DNA of 64,000 bases, from the NCBI RefSeq assembly GCF_026802175.1, contig NZ_CP113797.1:1279026-1343025 (forward strand). Reading direction: 5' to 3'. The first letter of the stretch is position 1, and each line of letters starts with the position of its first letter. The position numbers were made by a program, and so were the translations under genes. Positions 55,346-64,000 of the stretch are shown here, piece by piece. This stretch comes from Thermocoleostomius sinensis A174. Its GTDB lineage: Bacteria; Cyanobacteriota; Cyanobacteriia; Elainellales; Elainellaceae. The notes beneath the pieces were generated by a model. It saw only the letters and a list, made by a program, of their open reading frames with translations. It was not told where the DNA came from and made no database searches.

Positions 55346-55591
55346 CTATTCGTATTCGTAAGCCATAGACTCCAAGGTTTCCATTTCGGGTTGCTCGAGT
55401 TCAATGGCAATTTCTGTAGATTCTGGTAGCGATAGCGGTACTGGTGGTAGAGCAGTTTTAGCTTTGGCTTTATAGGCAGCAGGATCGATGCGATTCCAAT
55501 GCTCAATCATGCTCAGAACAAATCCTACTCCAAAGTAAACCAGGCTAACTAAAATGACCAGGTTGCAAGTGAAGTCTACAAGGGCTTCCAC
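55346..55591 (-). CDS. Small membrane protein, function unknown
   Basis: AGGAG seven bases before the GTG at 55591 makes this start better than the TTG at 55621. The 81-residue product has one membrane segment (FTCNLVILVSLVYFGVGFVL), a short basic stretch with WNRIDPAAYKAKAKTAL and an acidic C-terminal tail rich in Glu and Pro. It is single-pass, with the tail probably in the cytoplasm. Function unknown. Confidence 0.65.
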   Translation of the reverse strand: MEALVDFTCNLVILVSLVYFGVGFVLSMIEHWNRIDPAAYKAKAKTALPPVPLSLPESTEIAIELEQPEMETLESMAYEYE

Positions 55592-55826
55592 GATCGTGCT
55601 CCTAATCAACGGATATAACAACAGATATTTTGGAGGCAGTTAACTATTTCGTTAACTTGGCTACCATTCTCTAGCTTACTGTAGCCGAGGACGGCCAAAA
55701 ATAGTCACCCCCTAACGAGAGATCGCCCCGTGTTTGTAGCGAATTACTAAAATCAGTTGCTCGTGAGGACAATTCTTGCCAATCTCGTTTAAAGTCACTG
55801 CTGCAATAGCAATTCAGAACAAGACC

Positions 55827-56141
55827 ATGAGTCTAAGCGTAATTAAATTCTCTTCGGAAGATTGTGGACTTTGCCACAAGATGTCGTTTTATGATCAAAA
55901 AGTTGCTGAGGAACTTGGTCTAGACTTTGTTGATGTCAAGATGCAAGACACAGCCACCTATCGCAAATACCGCAAAATTTTGCTGGCCCAATATCCTGAC
56001 AAAGCGGAAATGGGCTGGCCGACCTACATCATTTGTGATTCGCCTGACGGCGAATTTAAGATTGTGGGGGAGGTGAAAGGAGCACACCCCAAGGGGGAAT
56101 TTCGATCGAAATTGCAAGAGGTAGTGGCGCAGATGAATTAG
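55827..56141 (+). CDS. Thioredoxin-fold protein with CGLC active site
   Basis: I start at the second ATG (MSLSVIKFS), because the upstream 17 residues are not protein-like for this fold. The active site is SEDCGLCHKM; cis-proline is in GWPTYIICDSP. Length of 104 residues is normal for a minimal thioredoxin. The C-G-L-C dipeptide differs from C-G-P-C of ordinary thioredoxins, so the redox potential and partners may differ. It is likely cytosolic and may serve in disulphide reduction. Confidence 0.85.
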   Translation: MSLSVIKFSSEDCGLCHKMSFYDQKVAEELGLDFVDVKMQDTATYRKYRKILLAQYPDKAEMGWPTYIICDSPDGEFKIVGEVKGAHPKGEFRSKLQEVVAQMN

Positions 56142-56175
56142 GGCGGCAGCTAATTTGCCGTGGCTTCAAAAAGGC

Positions 56176-56916
56176 TTAAAAAAGATTTAGCTGTTCGCTT
56201 TCCAAAGGAGTCGCCATTGCTTGCTTCTTTTCTAGTTTCTCTAACTCCGAAGCGGGGGTTTCAGAGGCGAGTTTGTGGGCAAAGCGGGTCGTTTCTGGCA
56301 GGCGATATTTGGTTGTGCAGCGCAACACATAATCGATCGCTGTTTCTAAACTCACCCGATGCCCCGGAGAAATGTATAGTGGTTTGGTTTTAGGGCGAGT
56401 GCGTAAGGCGGCTCCGATCGTCTCTCCTTTGTGCTGGAGCGGTTGCCAAGCGCCTTTTTCATCGAGTATGTCGGCATGGTTTCCCACCAACAGCGATTTA
56501 GCTACACCAATGCTAGGAATGTTAGTGAGCAACCCCAAGTGGCAAGCTATGCCAAACCGACGTGGATGGGCAGTTCCTTGACCGTCGCACAGCAATAGGT
56601 CAGGTAGAATGTGCAATTTTTCCAATGCATCCAATACGGCAGGAACCTCGCGAAACGACAGCAGCCCAGGAATATAGGGAAAGGTGGTAGGACGACGGGC
56701 GATCGTCTGTTCCTGTAACTGTAGACCTGGAAAGCTTAAAACAGCGACAGCTGCCCGAGTGGTATGACCTGCATCTTCAAACCCCACATCTACGCCTGCG
56801 ACCGTATCAATGCTCTGGAACTGATCAAGCGTAATGACAGCCTGCTGCAAGGATTGCTGGAGGGCGATCGCTTCCTCTGGTGTTAAATTCCAGTCGTGTT
56901 GATGATGCAAGTCCAT
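56176..56916 (-). CDS. nfi: Endonuclease V
   Basis: Cleaves DNA 3' to deoxyinosine in repair of deaminated adenine. Motifs: [12 protein letters not shown] with the first catalytic Asp, [40 protein letters not shown] with the second Asp, and the third in [11 protein letters not shown]. At 246 residues it is slightly longer than E. coli Nfi because of a C-terminal tail rich in Glu and Lys. The gene is on the minus strand, convergent with the thioredoxin-like gene. Confidence 0.95.
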   Translation of the reverse strand: MDLHHQHDWNLTPEEAIALQQSLQQAVITLDQFQSIDTVAGVDVGFEDAGHTTRAAVAVLSFPGLQLQEQTIARRPTTFPYIPGLLSFREVPAVLDALEKLHILPDLLLCDGQGTAHPRRFGIACHLGLLTNIPSIGVAKSLLVGNHADILDEKGAWQPLQHKGETIGAALRTRPKTKPLYISPGHRVSLETAIDYVLRCTTKYRLPETTRFAHKLASETPASELEKLEKKQAMATPLESEQLNLF

Positions 56917-57009
56917 AAGCTAAAAGCAGATAAGAGCATTAAGCCTACCTTACCTGCTTTCACGTCACGAGTTAATCTTGCAATAGAAAGAAGCTGCCAC
57001 TGAGCTTAG

Positions 57010-58395
57010 TTAGCCGCGCCGACCAATGCCCACATAGCGGAATCCAGCTTTCTCAACCACGTCTTGATCCAAAAAGTTACGACCGTCAATGATGATTGGT
57101 GTAGTCATCAACGTCGCCATCTTGGCAAAATCAAGGCTGCGGAATTGTTTCCAATCTGTCACCAACACCAACGCATCACAGCCATCTGCCAACCGCTCTG
57201 GGTCAGTTTCTACTAGGACGTTGGACAAGCCGTGCCGCATTCCACTCTGAGATACCAGTGGATCAAACGCTTTCACCTTCGTTCCCAGCCGATGCAGTTG
57301 TTCGATGATGTCGAGAGCGGGCGCATCGCGCATGTCATCGGTATCAGGTTTGAAGGTCAAGCCCAATAAACCAACGGTTTTACCCTTGAGGATTTTCAAC
57401 ACTTGTTGCAGTTTTTCCACTGCTAGCAGGCGCTGTCGTTGGTTCACACTGACCGCCGACTTAAGCAACTGCGCTTCATAGCCATAATCGTCAGCAGTGT
57501 GAATCAAAGCAGACACATCTTTCGGGAAGCAGGAACCGCCCCAACCAATGCCAGCTTGCAGAAACTTGTTGCCAATGCGCGAGTCCAGACCAATTCCTTT
57601 AGCCACTTGCGTCACATCTGCGCCTACCCGATCGCAAATGTTGGCGACTTCGTTGATGAAACTGATTTTGGTGGCCAAAAAGGCGTTGGCAGCGTACTTA
57701 ATCATCTCAGCTGAGCTTAGGTCAGTCACAAGAACGGGAACCGTTGGCAGGGATTTGTCTTCGGCAAACTCCCGCGACACGATCGGCGCATATAGTTCTT
57801 TCATCATCGAGATAGCCCGCTGACCGTTGCTACCGAGCACAATGCGATCGGGGTTGAAGGTATCGTAGATAGCGCAGCCTTCCCGCAGAAATTCAGGATT
57901 GCTGACTACATCAAAATCAGCGGTGATTTCGGTAGCCGTTCCACCGCCCGCCGCCACGAGTTCTTTCTGTCGCTCTGCTACACCATCTAGCACCAGCATT
58001 CGCACCCAGTCTCCAGAGCCAATGGGCACAGTTGACTTATTGACAATAACTTTGTATCCACCGTTCAGGTGCTCTCCAATGCCGCGTGCCACTGCTTCTA
58101 CATAGCGAGTGTCGCTTTCTCCCGTTGGTAAAGGAGGAGTGCCTACGGCGATAAACAAGATATCGCCATGGGAGACGCCCGCACCTAAATCGCTTGTGAA
58201 GTGAATCCGCTGTGACTGAATGGCTCCTTGCATCAACTCAGACAATCCTGGCTCAAAAATGGGAGACTGCCCAGACTGCATCAGTTTTACTTTCTCTTCG
58301 TTGTTATCAACGCAAACAACATCGTGCCCGATGTGAGCCAAACAAACACCTGTTACCAAGCCAACGTATCCAGTACCAATGACACAAACACGCAT
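57010..58395 (-). CDS. UDP-glucose 6-dehydrogenase
   Basis: Oxidises UDP-glucose to UDP-glucuronate with two NAD+. The ATG at 58395 is the normal start (MRVCVIGTGYVGLVTG, Rossmann motif); 16 extra codons upstream are not needed. Further motifs are FIAVGTPP, NKSTVPIGSGDW, VSNPEFLREGCAI and the catalytic Cys in GIGWGGSCFPKDV, then LTFKPDTDDMRDAPAL. Downstream of a UDP-glucuronate decarboxylase gene on the same strand (gap about 150 bp), so the two make UDP-xylose for cell-surface polysaccharide. Length 462 is normal. Confidence 0.95.
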   Translation of the reverse strand: MRVCVIGTGYVGLVTGVCLAHIGHDVVCVDNNEEKVKLMQSGQSPIFEPGLSELMQGAIQSQRIHFTSDLGAGVSHGDILFIAVGTPPLPTGESDTRYVEAVARGIGEHLNGGYKVIVNKSTVPIGSGDWVRMLVLDGVAERQKELVAAGGGTATEITADFDVVSNPEFLREGCAIYDTFNPDRIVLGSNGQRAISMMKELYAPIVSREFAEDKSLPTVPVLVTDLSSAEMIKYAANAFLATKISFINEVANICDRVGADVTQVAKGIGLDSRIGNKFLQAGIGWGGSCFPKDVSALIHTADDYGYEAQLLKSAVSVNQRQRLLAVEKLQQVLKILKGKTVGLLGLTFKPDTDDMRDAPALDIIEQLHRLGTKVKAFDPLVSQSGMRHGLSNVLVETDPERLADGCDALVLVTDWKQFRSLDFAKMATLMTTPIIIDGRNFLDQDVVEKAGFRYVGIGRRG

Positions 58396-58547
58396 GGAAA
58401 TCAGTTCCTTAAACAATGAGAGACAACATGGATTCGTTTCCACCTTCTGTCAAATCATGGTTGAACAGAAGTAGGACGGTTGTGCGAGGAGAGACGGCGG
58501 TCATCGTTCGACAATTGTTCTAACACAACTGTATTAAACCCGATCGC

Positions 58548-59522
58548 CTAAATTTGTAGGGGGGCTTCTGTTTTGTCTTTGTCAGATTGAGCCGCTTCAG
58601 TGAGCCGTGCCCGGAAGTCTTCAATCGTACGTTGCAGTCCTTCTTGCAGCGGCACGGTAGGTTGCCAATCTAGATGGGTTTTAGCTCGTGTAATATCGGG
58701 TTTACGGCGGCGGGGATCATCTTGGGGCAAGGGCTTAAAGTCGATCGCCACATCCGGGTTAACCATTTGCTGCACCGCTTGAGCCAGTTGCAGAATCGTG
58801 TACTCGTCTGGATTGCCTAAATTAACTGGGCCAATAAAGTCGCTGTTCATCAAGCGCATAATACCTTCTACCAAGTCAGAGACGTAGCAGAAGCTGCGGG
58901 TTTGAGACCCGTTTCCATAGACGGTCAAGGGTTGCCCGCGTAGCGCTTGCACCACAAAATTGCTGACGACTCGACCGTCGTTTTCCAACATGCGGGGGCC
59001 ATAGGTATTAAAAATACGGACGATGCGGATGTCCACATCATTTTGACGATGGTAGTCAAACGCCAGGGTTTCTGCTACTCGTTTGCCTTCGTCATAGCAA
59101 CTGCGAATGCCGATCGGGTTGACATTGCCGCGATATTCTTCGGTTTGAGGGTGCATTTCTGGATCGCCATACACTTCCGAGGTCGAAGCCAGCAGAAATC
59201 TAGCTTTCACCCGTTTAGCTAATCCCAGCATATTTAACGTACCCATGACGTTGGTTTTGATGGTTTTAACGGGGTTGTACTGGTAGTGCACAGGCGAAGC
59301 TGGACAAGCCAAATGATAAATTTGATCGACTTCTAAGCGAATGGGTTCGGTGACATCGTGCCGAATCAGTTCAAAGTTGGGATGATTAAACCATTTGAGA
59401 ATATTGCGCTTATGTCCGGTGTAGAAGTTGTCGAGGCAAAGAACGTCATGGCCTTGCTCCATTAACCGATCGATAAGGTGAGATCCAATAAAGCCGGCGC
59501 CACCTGTGACTAAAATTCGCAT
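58548..59522 (-). CDS. UDP-glucuronate decarboxylase (UDP-xylose synthase), NAD-dependent epimerase family
   Basis: The ATG for [20 protein letters not shown] is the real start; the upstream in-frame stretch is made of an 18-bp tandem repeat. Motifs: NAD-binding [24 protein letters not shown], catalytic Tyr/Lys in [25 protein letters not shown] and [18 protein letters not shown]. The [18 protein letters not shown] region is that of UXS rather than GalE. It acts on the product of the adjacent UDP-glucose dehydrogenase. Confidence 0.93.
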   Translation of the reverse strand: MRILVTGGAGFIGSHLIDRLMEQGHDVLCLDNFYTGHKRNILKWFNHPNFELIRHDVTEPIRLEVDQIYHLACPASPVHYQYNPVKTIKTNVMGTLNMLGLAKRVKARFLLASTSEVYGDPEMHPQTEEYRGNVNPIGIRSCYDEGKRVAETLAFDYHRQNDVDIRIVRIFNTYGPRMLENDGRVVSNFVVQALRGQPLTVYGNGSQTRSFCYVSDLVEGIMRLMNSDFIGPVNLGNPDEYTILQLAQAVQQMVNPDVAIDFKPLPQDDPRRRKPDITRAKTHLDWQPTVPLQEGLQRTIEDFRARLTEAAQSDKDKTEAPLQI

Positions 59523-59580
59523 AGTATTGGTTACTCTGTATACTCCAAGAATGTTCGGCAGACCGACAACGTCGATCTTT

Positions 59581-59616
59581 AGGGTTCCCTCTAGATTCAG
59601 GGTTCCCTCTAGATTC
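59581..59616. repeat. 18-bp tandem direct repeat (two exact units)
   Basis: AGGGTTCCCTCTAGATTC twice in a row. It is 60 bp upstream of the UXS start, in the likely promoter or leader. Confidence 0.85.
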
Positions 59617-59872
59617 CAAATTCCTCGCACATTGCCAGAATCTTAAATTGATCTGAAGTTTGGCTAGGTTCGCCCTTTACGTTTACCAAATCTTTACCTG
59701 CTAAAACACTAGCAATCTGGACGACTGCTTATTTTGCAACCGCATATTCACGGAACTTTTAATATCCGCTTTAGTGGGTCAGGGCAGTCCAATCGAGCTT
59801 TTGTTCGCAAACTTCATCATCGTTGTGATAACACAGAACTTAATTTTTTGAAAGATTTAGAAAGATTTTTTA

Positions 59873-59897
59873 GTGAGAGAAAACTCACAATTTTTTT
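59873..59897 (+). terminator. Plus-strand intrinsic terminator in an antisense position
   Basis: GTGAG at 59873-59877 pairs with CTCAC at 59884-59888 and is followed by AATTTTTTT on the plus strand. All nearby genes are on the minus strand, so it may end an unannotated plus-strand RNA. Confidence 0.45.
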
Positions 59898-59933
59898 ACA
59901 ATGGCGGGTGGACCGGACTAGAACATAACCTGG

Positions 59934-61115
59934 CTAGAAATCGTCTTGAACGTTCGATCGCAATCTCCGCTGATATTGCATTCCTGGCAACATTGAAGCT
60001 AAATCCATCAGTTCAAGTTGAGACAGGACACTAAGCACGGTTCCAGCATCTAATCCGGTTTGTTCGACTAGCCAATCAACCGTGACTGGCTCTAGGGGCA
60101 TGGACTGCAACACCTGCCGTAATTCTGGTGCAAGCTCAAGCCCAACCAAACTCTCTTCGGCAAACATAGTCAGTTGCGTTGAAGAGGATGGGGCAAGCGA
60201 CACCGACGAGGCAAGGGGCGGCAAGTTTGGTAACAGTCCTAGCCCATTTAATAGCTCTTGTTCGCCTAGAATGACCTGAGCACCTTGGTTAAGCAGTTCT
60301 AAACAGCCTTTAGAACGAGAATTATCGAGTGAACCAGGCAAAACGTAGACCTCGCGTCCATAGTCATTGGCAAACCGAGCCGTGATCAGGGCCCCCGATC
60401 GTTCAGGTGCTTCAACAATTAGGGTCGCTCGGCATAATCCAGCAATAATTCGGTTGCGACGCGGAAAGTGAGAGCGATCGGGTTGTGTTCCGGCTGGATG
60501 CTCACTCAATAGCAACCCCTGCGAGACAATTTGTTCCGCGAGCTTGTGGTTAAACCAAGGATAGATCACATCTACACCCGTGCCTAATACGGCGATCGTC
60601 CGTCCCGCGGTCGCTAGGCAGGTATGATGGGCTTCCGTATCGACCCCTGCTGCTAAGCCGGACACAACGGTGAATCCAGCTTTGGTTAACGTGGCACTGA
60701 GTTTGCGCGTCCACCGTCTACCATAGTCTGAGGGTTTGCGCGTTCCCACGATTGCAATAGCCGGTAACAGTCCTTGATTTTCTGGGGGACTGACTCGACC
60801 GCGGAAGTAGAGAACGGGAGGCGGATCAGGAATTTCCCGCAGTAGCCGAGGATAATCTGGATCAGACAACGTCCAAAAGTTAGGGTTTGTAGTTTGATGC
60901 TGCTCCAAAAGCTCAACTGGATCTAGATTGCGCCGCTCAGCGACAATCGTTTCGGCTATTTGCCGCCCAACCCCGTCTACGGTCGCAAGCTCTGTTAACC
61001 CTGCATCCCAAGCTGCTTCAAGCGTACCAAAATGTTGGTGAAGGCGGCGAATGAGAATGGCCCCAATTCCAGGAATTTGCGACCAAGCAAGCCAGAAAGC
61101 CCGCTCTTGTGCCAA
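59934..61115 (-). CDS. dprA: DNA-processing protein A (DprA/Smf)
   Basis: Loads RecA on incoming single-stranded DNA during natural transformation. TTG start with GGGAG seven bases upstream. N-terminal HhH region (WSQIPGIGAILIRRLHQHFG, VDGVGRQIAETIV), then the Rossmann-like core (AIVGTRKPSDYGRRWTRKL, VVSGLAAGVDTEAHHTCL, AVLGTGVDVIYPWFNHKLA, RSHFPRRNRIIAGLCRATLI, FANDYGREVYVLPGSLDN) and a C-terminal winged-helix domain (PVTVDWLVEQTGLDAGTVLS). All parts are complete and the length is normal. The organism may therefore be transformable. Confidence 0.95.
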   Translation of the reverse strand: MAQERAFWLAWSQIPGIGAILIRRLHQHFGTLEAAWDAGLTELATVDGVGRQIAETIVAERRNLDPVELLEQHQTTNPNFWTLSDPDYPRLLREIPDPPPVLYFRGRVSPPENQGLLPAIAIVGTRKPSDYGRRWTRKLSATLTKAGFTVVSGLAAGVDTEAHHTCLATAGRTIAVLGTGVDVIYPWFNHKLAEQIVSQGLLLSEHPAGTQPDRSHFPRRNRIIAGLCRATLIVEAPERSGALITARFANDYGREVYVLPGSLDNSRSKGCLELLNQGAQVILGEQELLNGLGLLPNLPPLASSVSLAPSSSTQLTMFAEESLVGLELAPELRQVLQSMPLEPVTVDWLVEQTGLDAGTVLSVLSQLELMDLASMLPGMQYQRRLRSNVQDDF

Positions 61116-61287
61116 TGATGTCTCCCTAGTAGAAAATAAACGCTTTGCTGAGAGTGTTTAGCCGGATGGATGAACGAAGAATCAAATCGAGATCTTGATC
61201 TACAGGATTCCCTGATTTTTCGACTAATATTGCAGATCGATTGAGATGAGCCGTCGCAGATTACTCTAGATGCTCACAGATAACCTC

Positions 61288-62870
61288 TCACGTCTTAAAG
61301 GCTTCAGAACTATCTTCATCAGCAACCCAAATACAGTATCGAACATCTCCACGAATGTATTCACTTGAACCATATGCACGTTTGATGAACTTATTAGCTG
61401 CTGGGTATTTCTGAGTAAGGTGGTGTGCTTCACTGCTACTAAATTAAGAGATTTCCACCTTCGACTGGCTTCCCACCTGCCTCAACTGGAAATCTGCCAT
61501 CATCTGGTAATAAGCATTTTTCAATAACAACATTAGCTCCAGCCACCAAATACGCATTGATATTCTCAACTTCCTTAACAACCGTTTCCCCAGTCTCTTC
61601 CACCGCAAACAACCGCCGTACTTTCCCCATGTGATCCGAGATGCCCACAATCACCACCGTGACCCCGGCATTATGACTCGCCAGATTCGCCCACTTAAAG
61701 CTGGTATGGGCAAAGGCAATCTCATGCCCTGTGACAAAAATCAAGGGCCACAAAATCGGCACCTGCTGCCCCTGACAAATCGAATTCGTTGCCACAAATG
61801 CGGCTGCCGATGGGGTCTGGGTGTCGTAATCCGCCGCCTTCATGAACCAACCGGCCACATAATCCAGCGACTTCCAGGTTTTCGTTCGTCCCCCAGATAC
61901 CAGCTTCGAATCATCCTTTTGCTCTGCCGATTGCCAGGTCGAACCCAAATAGGGTGGATTGCCGCAAATATAGGTTTCGCCCCCTCGTTTTCAAAATCAA
62001 TCTCCGTCTGCTCCAAGGGTGTACTAAACAAATCATCAGCCACTAGCTTCACCCCCGTCCCCGTCGGTGGACACAAACTCAACCAATTCAACCGCAGGGC
62101 ATTGCCACAGGTAATCCAGTTCTCATTCTTCAGGGGCAAAAACTCCGCCAACGCCAACCGCTGCCCCCGGTACAGCACATCGCACTGATACTCGGCAATG
62201 ATCAACGCCAAGCGGGCAATCTCACAAGCAAAGTGGCGAATTTCAATGCCGCGAAAGTTAGTGAGGGGAATCTCGGAACGGCGATCGGGTTCTCCCCGGC
62301 GGCGGTTGATTTCGGCTTCAATGGCCCGCAGTTCCTTGTAGGCAATCACCAAAAAATTGCCCGACACACAGTCCGGGTCAAAGACGCGAATCCGAGCCAG
62401 CCGTTGCCGCAGGTTCAGTAGCTTGCGTGGGTTGTGTCTCCGGCAGCTTCTAGCTGTGCCCGCAGATCGTCCAAAAACAATGGATTCAACACCTTGAGGA
62501 TGTTGGGCACGCTGGTGTAGTGCATCCCCAACGCGCCGCGTTCCTCATCTTCGGCAATGGACTGAATCATCGAGCCGAAAATATCCGAGTTGATCTGTTT
62601 CCAGTCCAGGTTGCCAATGTGGAGCAGGTACGATCGGGCGATTTTGCTAAAGCGAGGGACTTCCACACCCCCAGCCCCTCGCCCTCTCGGGGCGAGGGGA
62701 GCCGAACCTTCTGATCCCCCTTCTCCTGGCTTGGGAGTAGACCGAAGGGCGCGCGAAGCAGGGGTTAGGGGATGAGGGCTAGCCTGCCGAATTATGGATA
62801 ATGCTTCCTCTACATCCCTTTCCACCAACTCACTGCTGACAAGAACCACCCTCAACCCCAGCGATTTCAA
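61288..62870 (-). pseudogene. MmeI-type DNA methyltransferase/restriction gene, decayed
   Basis: Fragments in several frames match one protein. From the 5' side: SYLLHIGNLDWKQINSDIFG with GMHYTSVPNILKVLNPLF (about 62670-62430); after a frameshift the SAM-binding motif FDPDCVSGNFLVIAYKELRA (about 62390); RLALIIAEYQCDV; a frameshift near 61985 leads to ETYICGNPPYLGSTWQ, the NPPY catalytic motif; then DGRFPVEAGGKPVEGG; an in-frame stop at 61439-61441; and a remnant SSSEYIRGDVRYCIWVADED-like target region to 61288. A C-rich repeat hairpin at 62675-62699 is inserted within. The stretch 62800-62870 is of unclear origin. The N-terminal nuclease part is missing. Confidence 0.8.
62675..62699. repeat. 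GC-rich palindromic repeat inserted in the methyltransferase pseudogene
   Basis: CCCCTCGCCC at 62675-62684 pairs with GGGCGAGGGG at 62690-62699 around TCTC. Together with flanking sequence (about 62660-62790) it resembles the dispersed repeat that reads LTPxxxRG-type in many cyanobacterial genomes. It interrupts the homologous region of the methyltransferase. Confidence 0.65.
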
Positions 62871-63760
62871 CTATCTTCCCTTCCCGGTATTTCCGCTAGG
62901 CTACTCACGTTTTCTAACGCGATATCGGGGCAGGTGCGTCTGATGATGCCTGTGAGGACTTTGCCTGGGCCAATTTCGATAATGCGATCGATGCCTTTGT
63001 CAGCCAATTGCAGGGTGATTTCGCGCCAGCGCACCGATCCTGTCATTTGGCGAATCAATCGATCTTTGAGCACAATACCTTCGGTGACGGGAGTGGGATC
63101 AACATTAGATAGAATGGGTACGTGAGCCGCTCGAAAGGTAATAGCTTCTAGCGCTTGTTGAAATTCTGTCGCCGCTGCGGACATCAGTGGAGAGTGAAAC
63201 GCGCCACTGACGTTGAGCTTCACGGCCCGTCTGGATTTAACATTAGCCAAGACAGATTCCACCGCTGCCTCGGTTCCCGAAATCACCACCTGTCCGGCAT
63301 TATTGTCGTTTGCCAATACCACGTCTGGAGTTTGGGAAATTTGTTGCTCTAGCTGGTCGCGATCGAACCCCAACAGAGCCGCCATGATCCCTTCCGAGGC
63401 AGCATCCATCAACTCGGCCCGACGTTTCACCAGCCGCAGTCCAGTTTCAAAATCAAATACTTTAGCAGCATAGAGCGCCACAAATTCACCTAAACTATGC
63501 CCTGTCATTAATTCAGGACGTTGCCCTTGCTCCCACATCAGATCAGCTAAGATGCTTTCGATCACATACAGACAAGGCTGGGTGTAGAGGGTTTTGGAGA
63601 CCTTATCGCCTTCGTCTTGGCAAACCGCCGGCACAGACCAGCCCAATATTTGTTCAGCTTGCTCAAACTTGGATTGGGCTTCAGGGAATTCATACAGATC
63701 AGCACCCATACCGATTGCCTGCGAACCTTGTCCTGGAAACACCCATGCCGTCTTAGTCAT
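62867..63760 (-). CDS. fabD: Malonyl CoA-acyl carrier protein transacylase
   Basis: Transfers malonyl groups from CoA to ACP for fatty-acid synthesis. Motifs: VFPGQGSQAIGMG, catalytic Ser in MTGHSLGEFVAL, FHSPLM with catalytic His in VSGAFHSPLMSAA, and SNVDPTPVT. The length of 297 is normal and both ends look complete. It is not next to fabH or acpP here as in many bacteria. It is followed immediately by the decayed methyltransferase. Confidence 0.96.
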   Translation of the reverse strand: MTKTAWVFPGQGSQAIGMGADLYEFPEAQSKFEQAEQILGWSVPAVCQDEGDKVSKTLYTQPCLYVIESILADLMWEQGQRPELMTGHSLGEFVALYAAKVFDFETGLRLVKRRAELMDAASEGIMAALLGFDRDQLEQQISQTPDVVLANDNNAGQVVISGTEAAVESVLANVKSRRAVKLNVSGAFHSPLMSAAATEFQQALEAITFRAAHVPILSNVDPTPVTEGIVLKDRLIRQMTGSVRWREITLQLADKGIDRIIEIGPGKVLTGIIRRTCPDIALENVSSLAEIPGREDS

Positions 63761-63863
63761 AGCAATTGCAGAAATAAGGGTATACAGCTTTGTAGCCAGA
63801 CCTACATTTTACGGCACTAGCAACCAGCCCTATGCGAAAAATAGCCTTTCCTTGATAGCAACT

Positions 63864-64000
63864 CTAGAAATCAAAGTAAATATAGGGTGGGGCTTCGTTG
63901 GGAGCTAGTAGCCAAGCGGCAAACAAACAAATGGGAATCAGCAGCATCTTGATCGATAGGTGCAGTTGTAGCTTCAGATGCCGGTGGATAAAGTAAGCGA
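63864..64000 (-). CDS. C-terminus of a probable MBOAT O-acyltransferase (partial)
   Basis: The last 44 residues of a gene that begins beyond the right edge: AYFIHRHLKLQLHLSIKM, a membrane segment LLIPICLFAAWLLA, and the ending PPYIYFDF. The short tail after a final helix, ending IYFxF, is like that of AlgI-type membrane-bound O-acyltransferases. Only the end is visible, so the family call is tentative. Confidence 0.5.
   Translation of the reverse strand, partial: AYFIHRHLKLQLHLSIKMLLIPICLFAAWLLAPNEAPPYIYFDF

Larger units (their letters stand above)
59523..59933. other. Intergenic region between the UXS and dprA genes
   Basis: About 410 bp. It holds the 18-bp tandem repeat and a plus-strand terminator listed separately. 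I see no RNA gene with a known motif and no supported protein gene; a frame at 59734-59928 runs through the terminator. Confidence 0.45.

Noticed and set aside
59734-59928. 64-codon frame between UXS and dprA genes
   Set aside because: It crosses an intrinsic terminator and starts with a weak codon without a ribosome binding site.

Overview
The window is cyanobacterial chromosome. It carries Mg-protoporphyrin monomethyl ester cyclase (acsF), a complete phototaxis operon of the pix/tax type with a bilin-binding-type GAF receptor, a protein with the cyanobacterial Mo-nitro_C domain, many HIP1-type GCGATCGC octamers (for example at 913-920 and 4876-4883) and heptanucleotide tandem repeats of the STRR kind. 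Gene content and repeat load suggest a filamentous, Leptolyngbya/Oscillatoria-like cyanobacterium. The genus is an inference.

Layout. 1-7021: the end of a large repeat protein, then a run of small plus-strand genes for envelope or secreted proteins and two soluble unknowns. 7200-10700: an accessory patch with two toxin-antitoxin pairs (RelE/ParE type and PIN/VapC type), each lying between two copies of an imperfect direct repeat, plus a 21-bp tandem array. 10698-14273: a haemagglutinin-type secreted adhesin whose C-terminus is cut by an in-frame TGA. 14293-17243: a P-loop membrane GTPase, a DUF6492 glycosyltransferase-like protein and tRNA-fMet with its promoter and terminator. 17244-20510: a duplicated module in which an undescribed 47-residue peptide gene precedes a hexapeptide acyltransferase; the two acyltransferase copies share a 402-bp identical tract. 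20616-31106: mostly core or envelope genes (acsF, an AMIN-domain amidase, ychF, sugar nucleotidyltransferase, an SLH protein, SGNH hydrolase, small transporter, TerB/Mo-nitro_C protein).

32441-41976 is the phototaxis operon: PatA-type regulator, CheY-like regulator, CheW, four-GAF chemoreceptor, CheA-REC hybrid kinase and a second CheW-like protein. The fourth GAF domain of the receptor has a DXCF cysteine and a second cysteine exactly 28 residues later, as in blue/green cyanobacteriochromes. Light would be sensed here and passed through CheW/CheA to the two response regulators that act on type IV pili.

42010-55225 holds an L,D-transpeptidase, a decayed Uma2 gene, a two-gene catalase-like plus DyP-peroxidase unit, an HTH-NB-ARC-WD40 STAND protein with 14 WD repeats, two small secreted proteins, and a FeeM-like acyltransferase/cNMP-fold protein next to a haem-oxygenase-like putative di-iron oxidase. 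55346-64000 is mainly housekeeping: thioredoxin-fold protein, endonuclease V, UDP-glucose dehydrogenase with UDP-glucuronate decarboxylase (UDP-xylose supply), DprA, a wrecked MmeI-type methyltransferase gene, FabD and the tail of a probable MBOAT acyltransferase.

The most novel element is the peptide-acyltransferase duplication at 17642-20502: both peptide genes have matching ribosome binding sites, identical length and many synonymous differences, which is good evidence that an overlooked small protein is translated.
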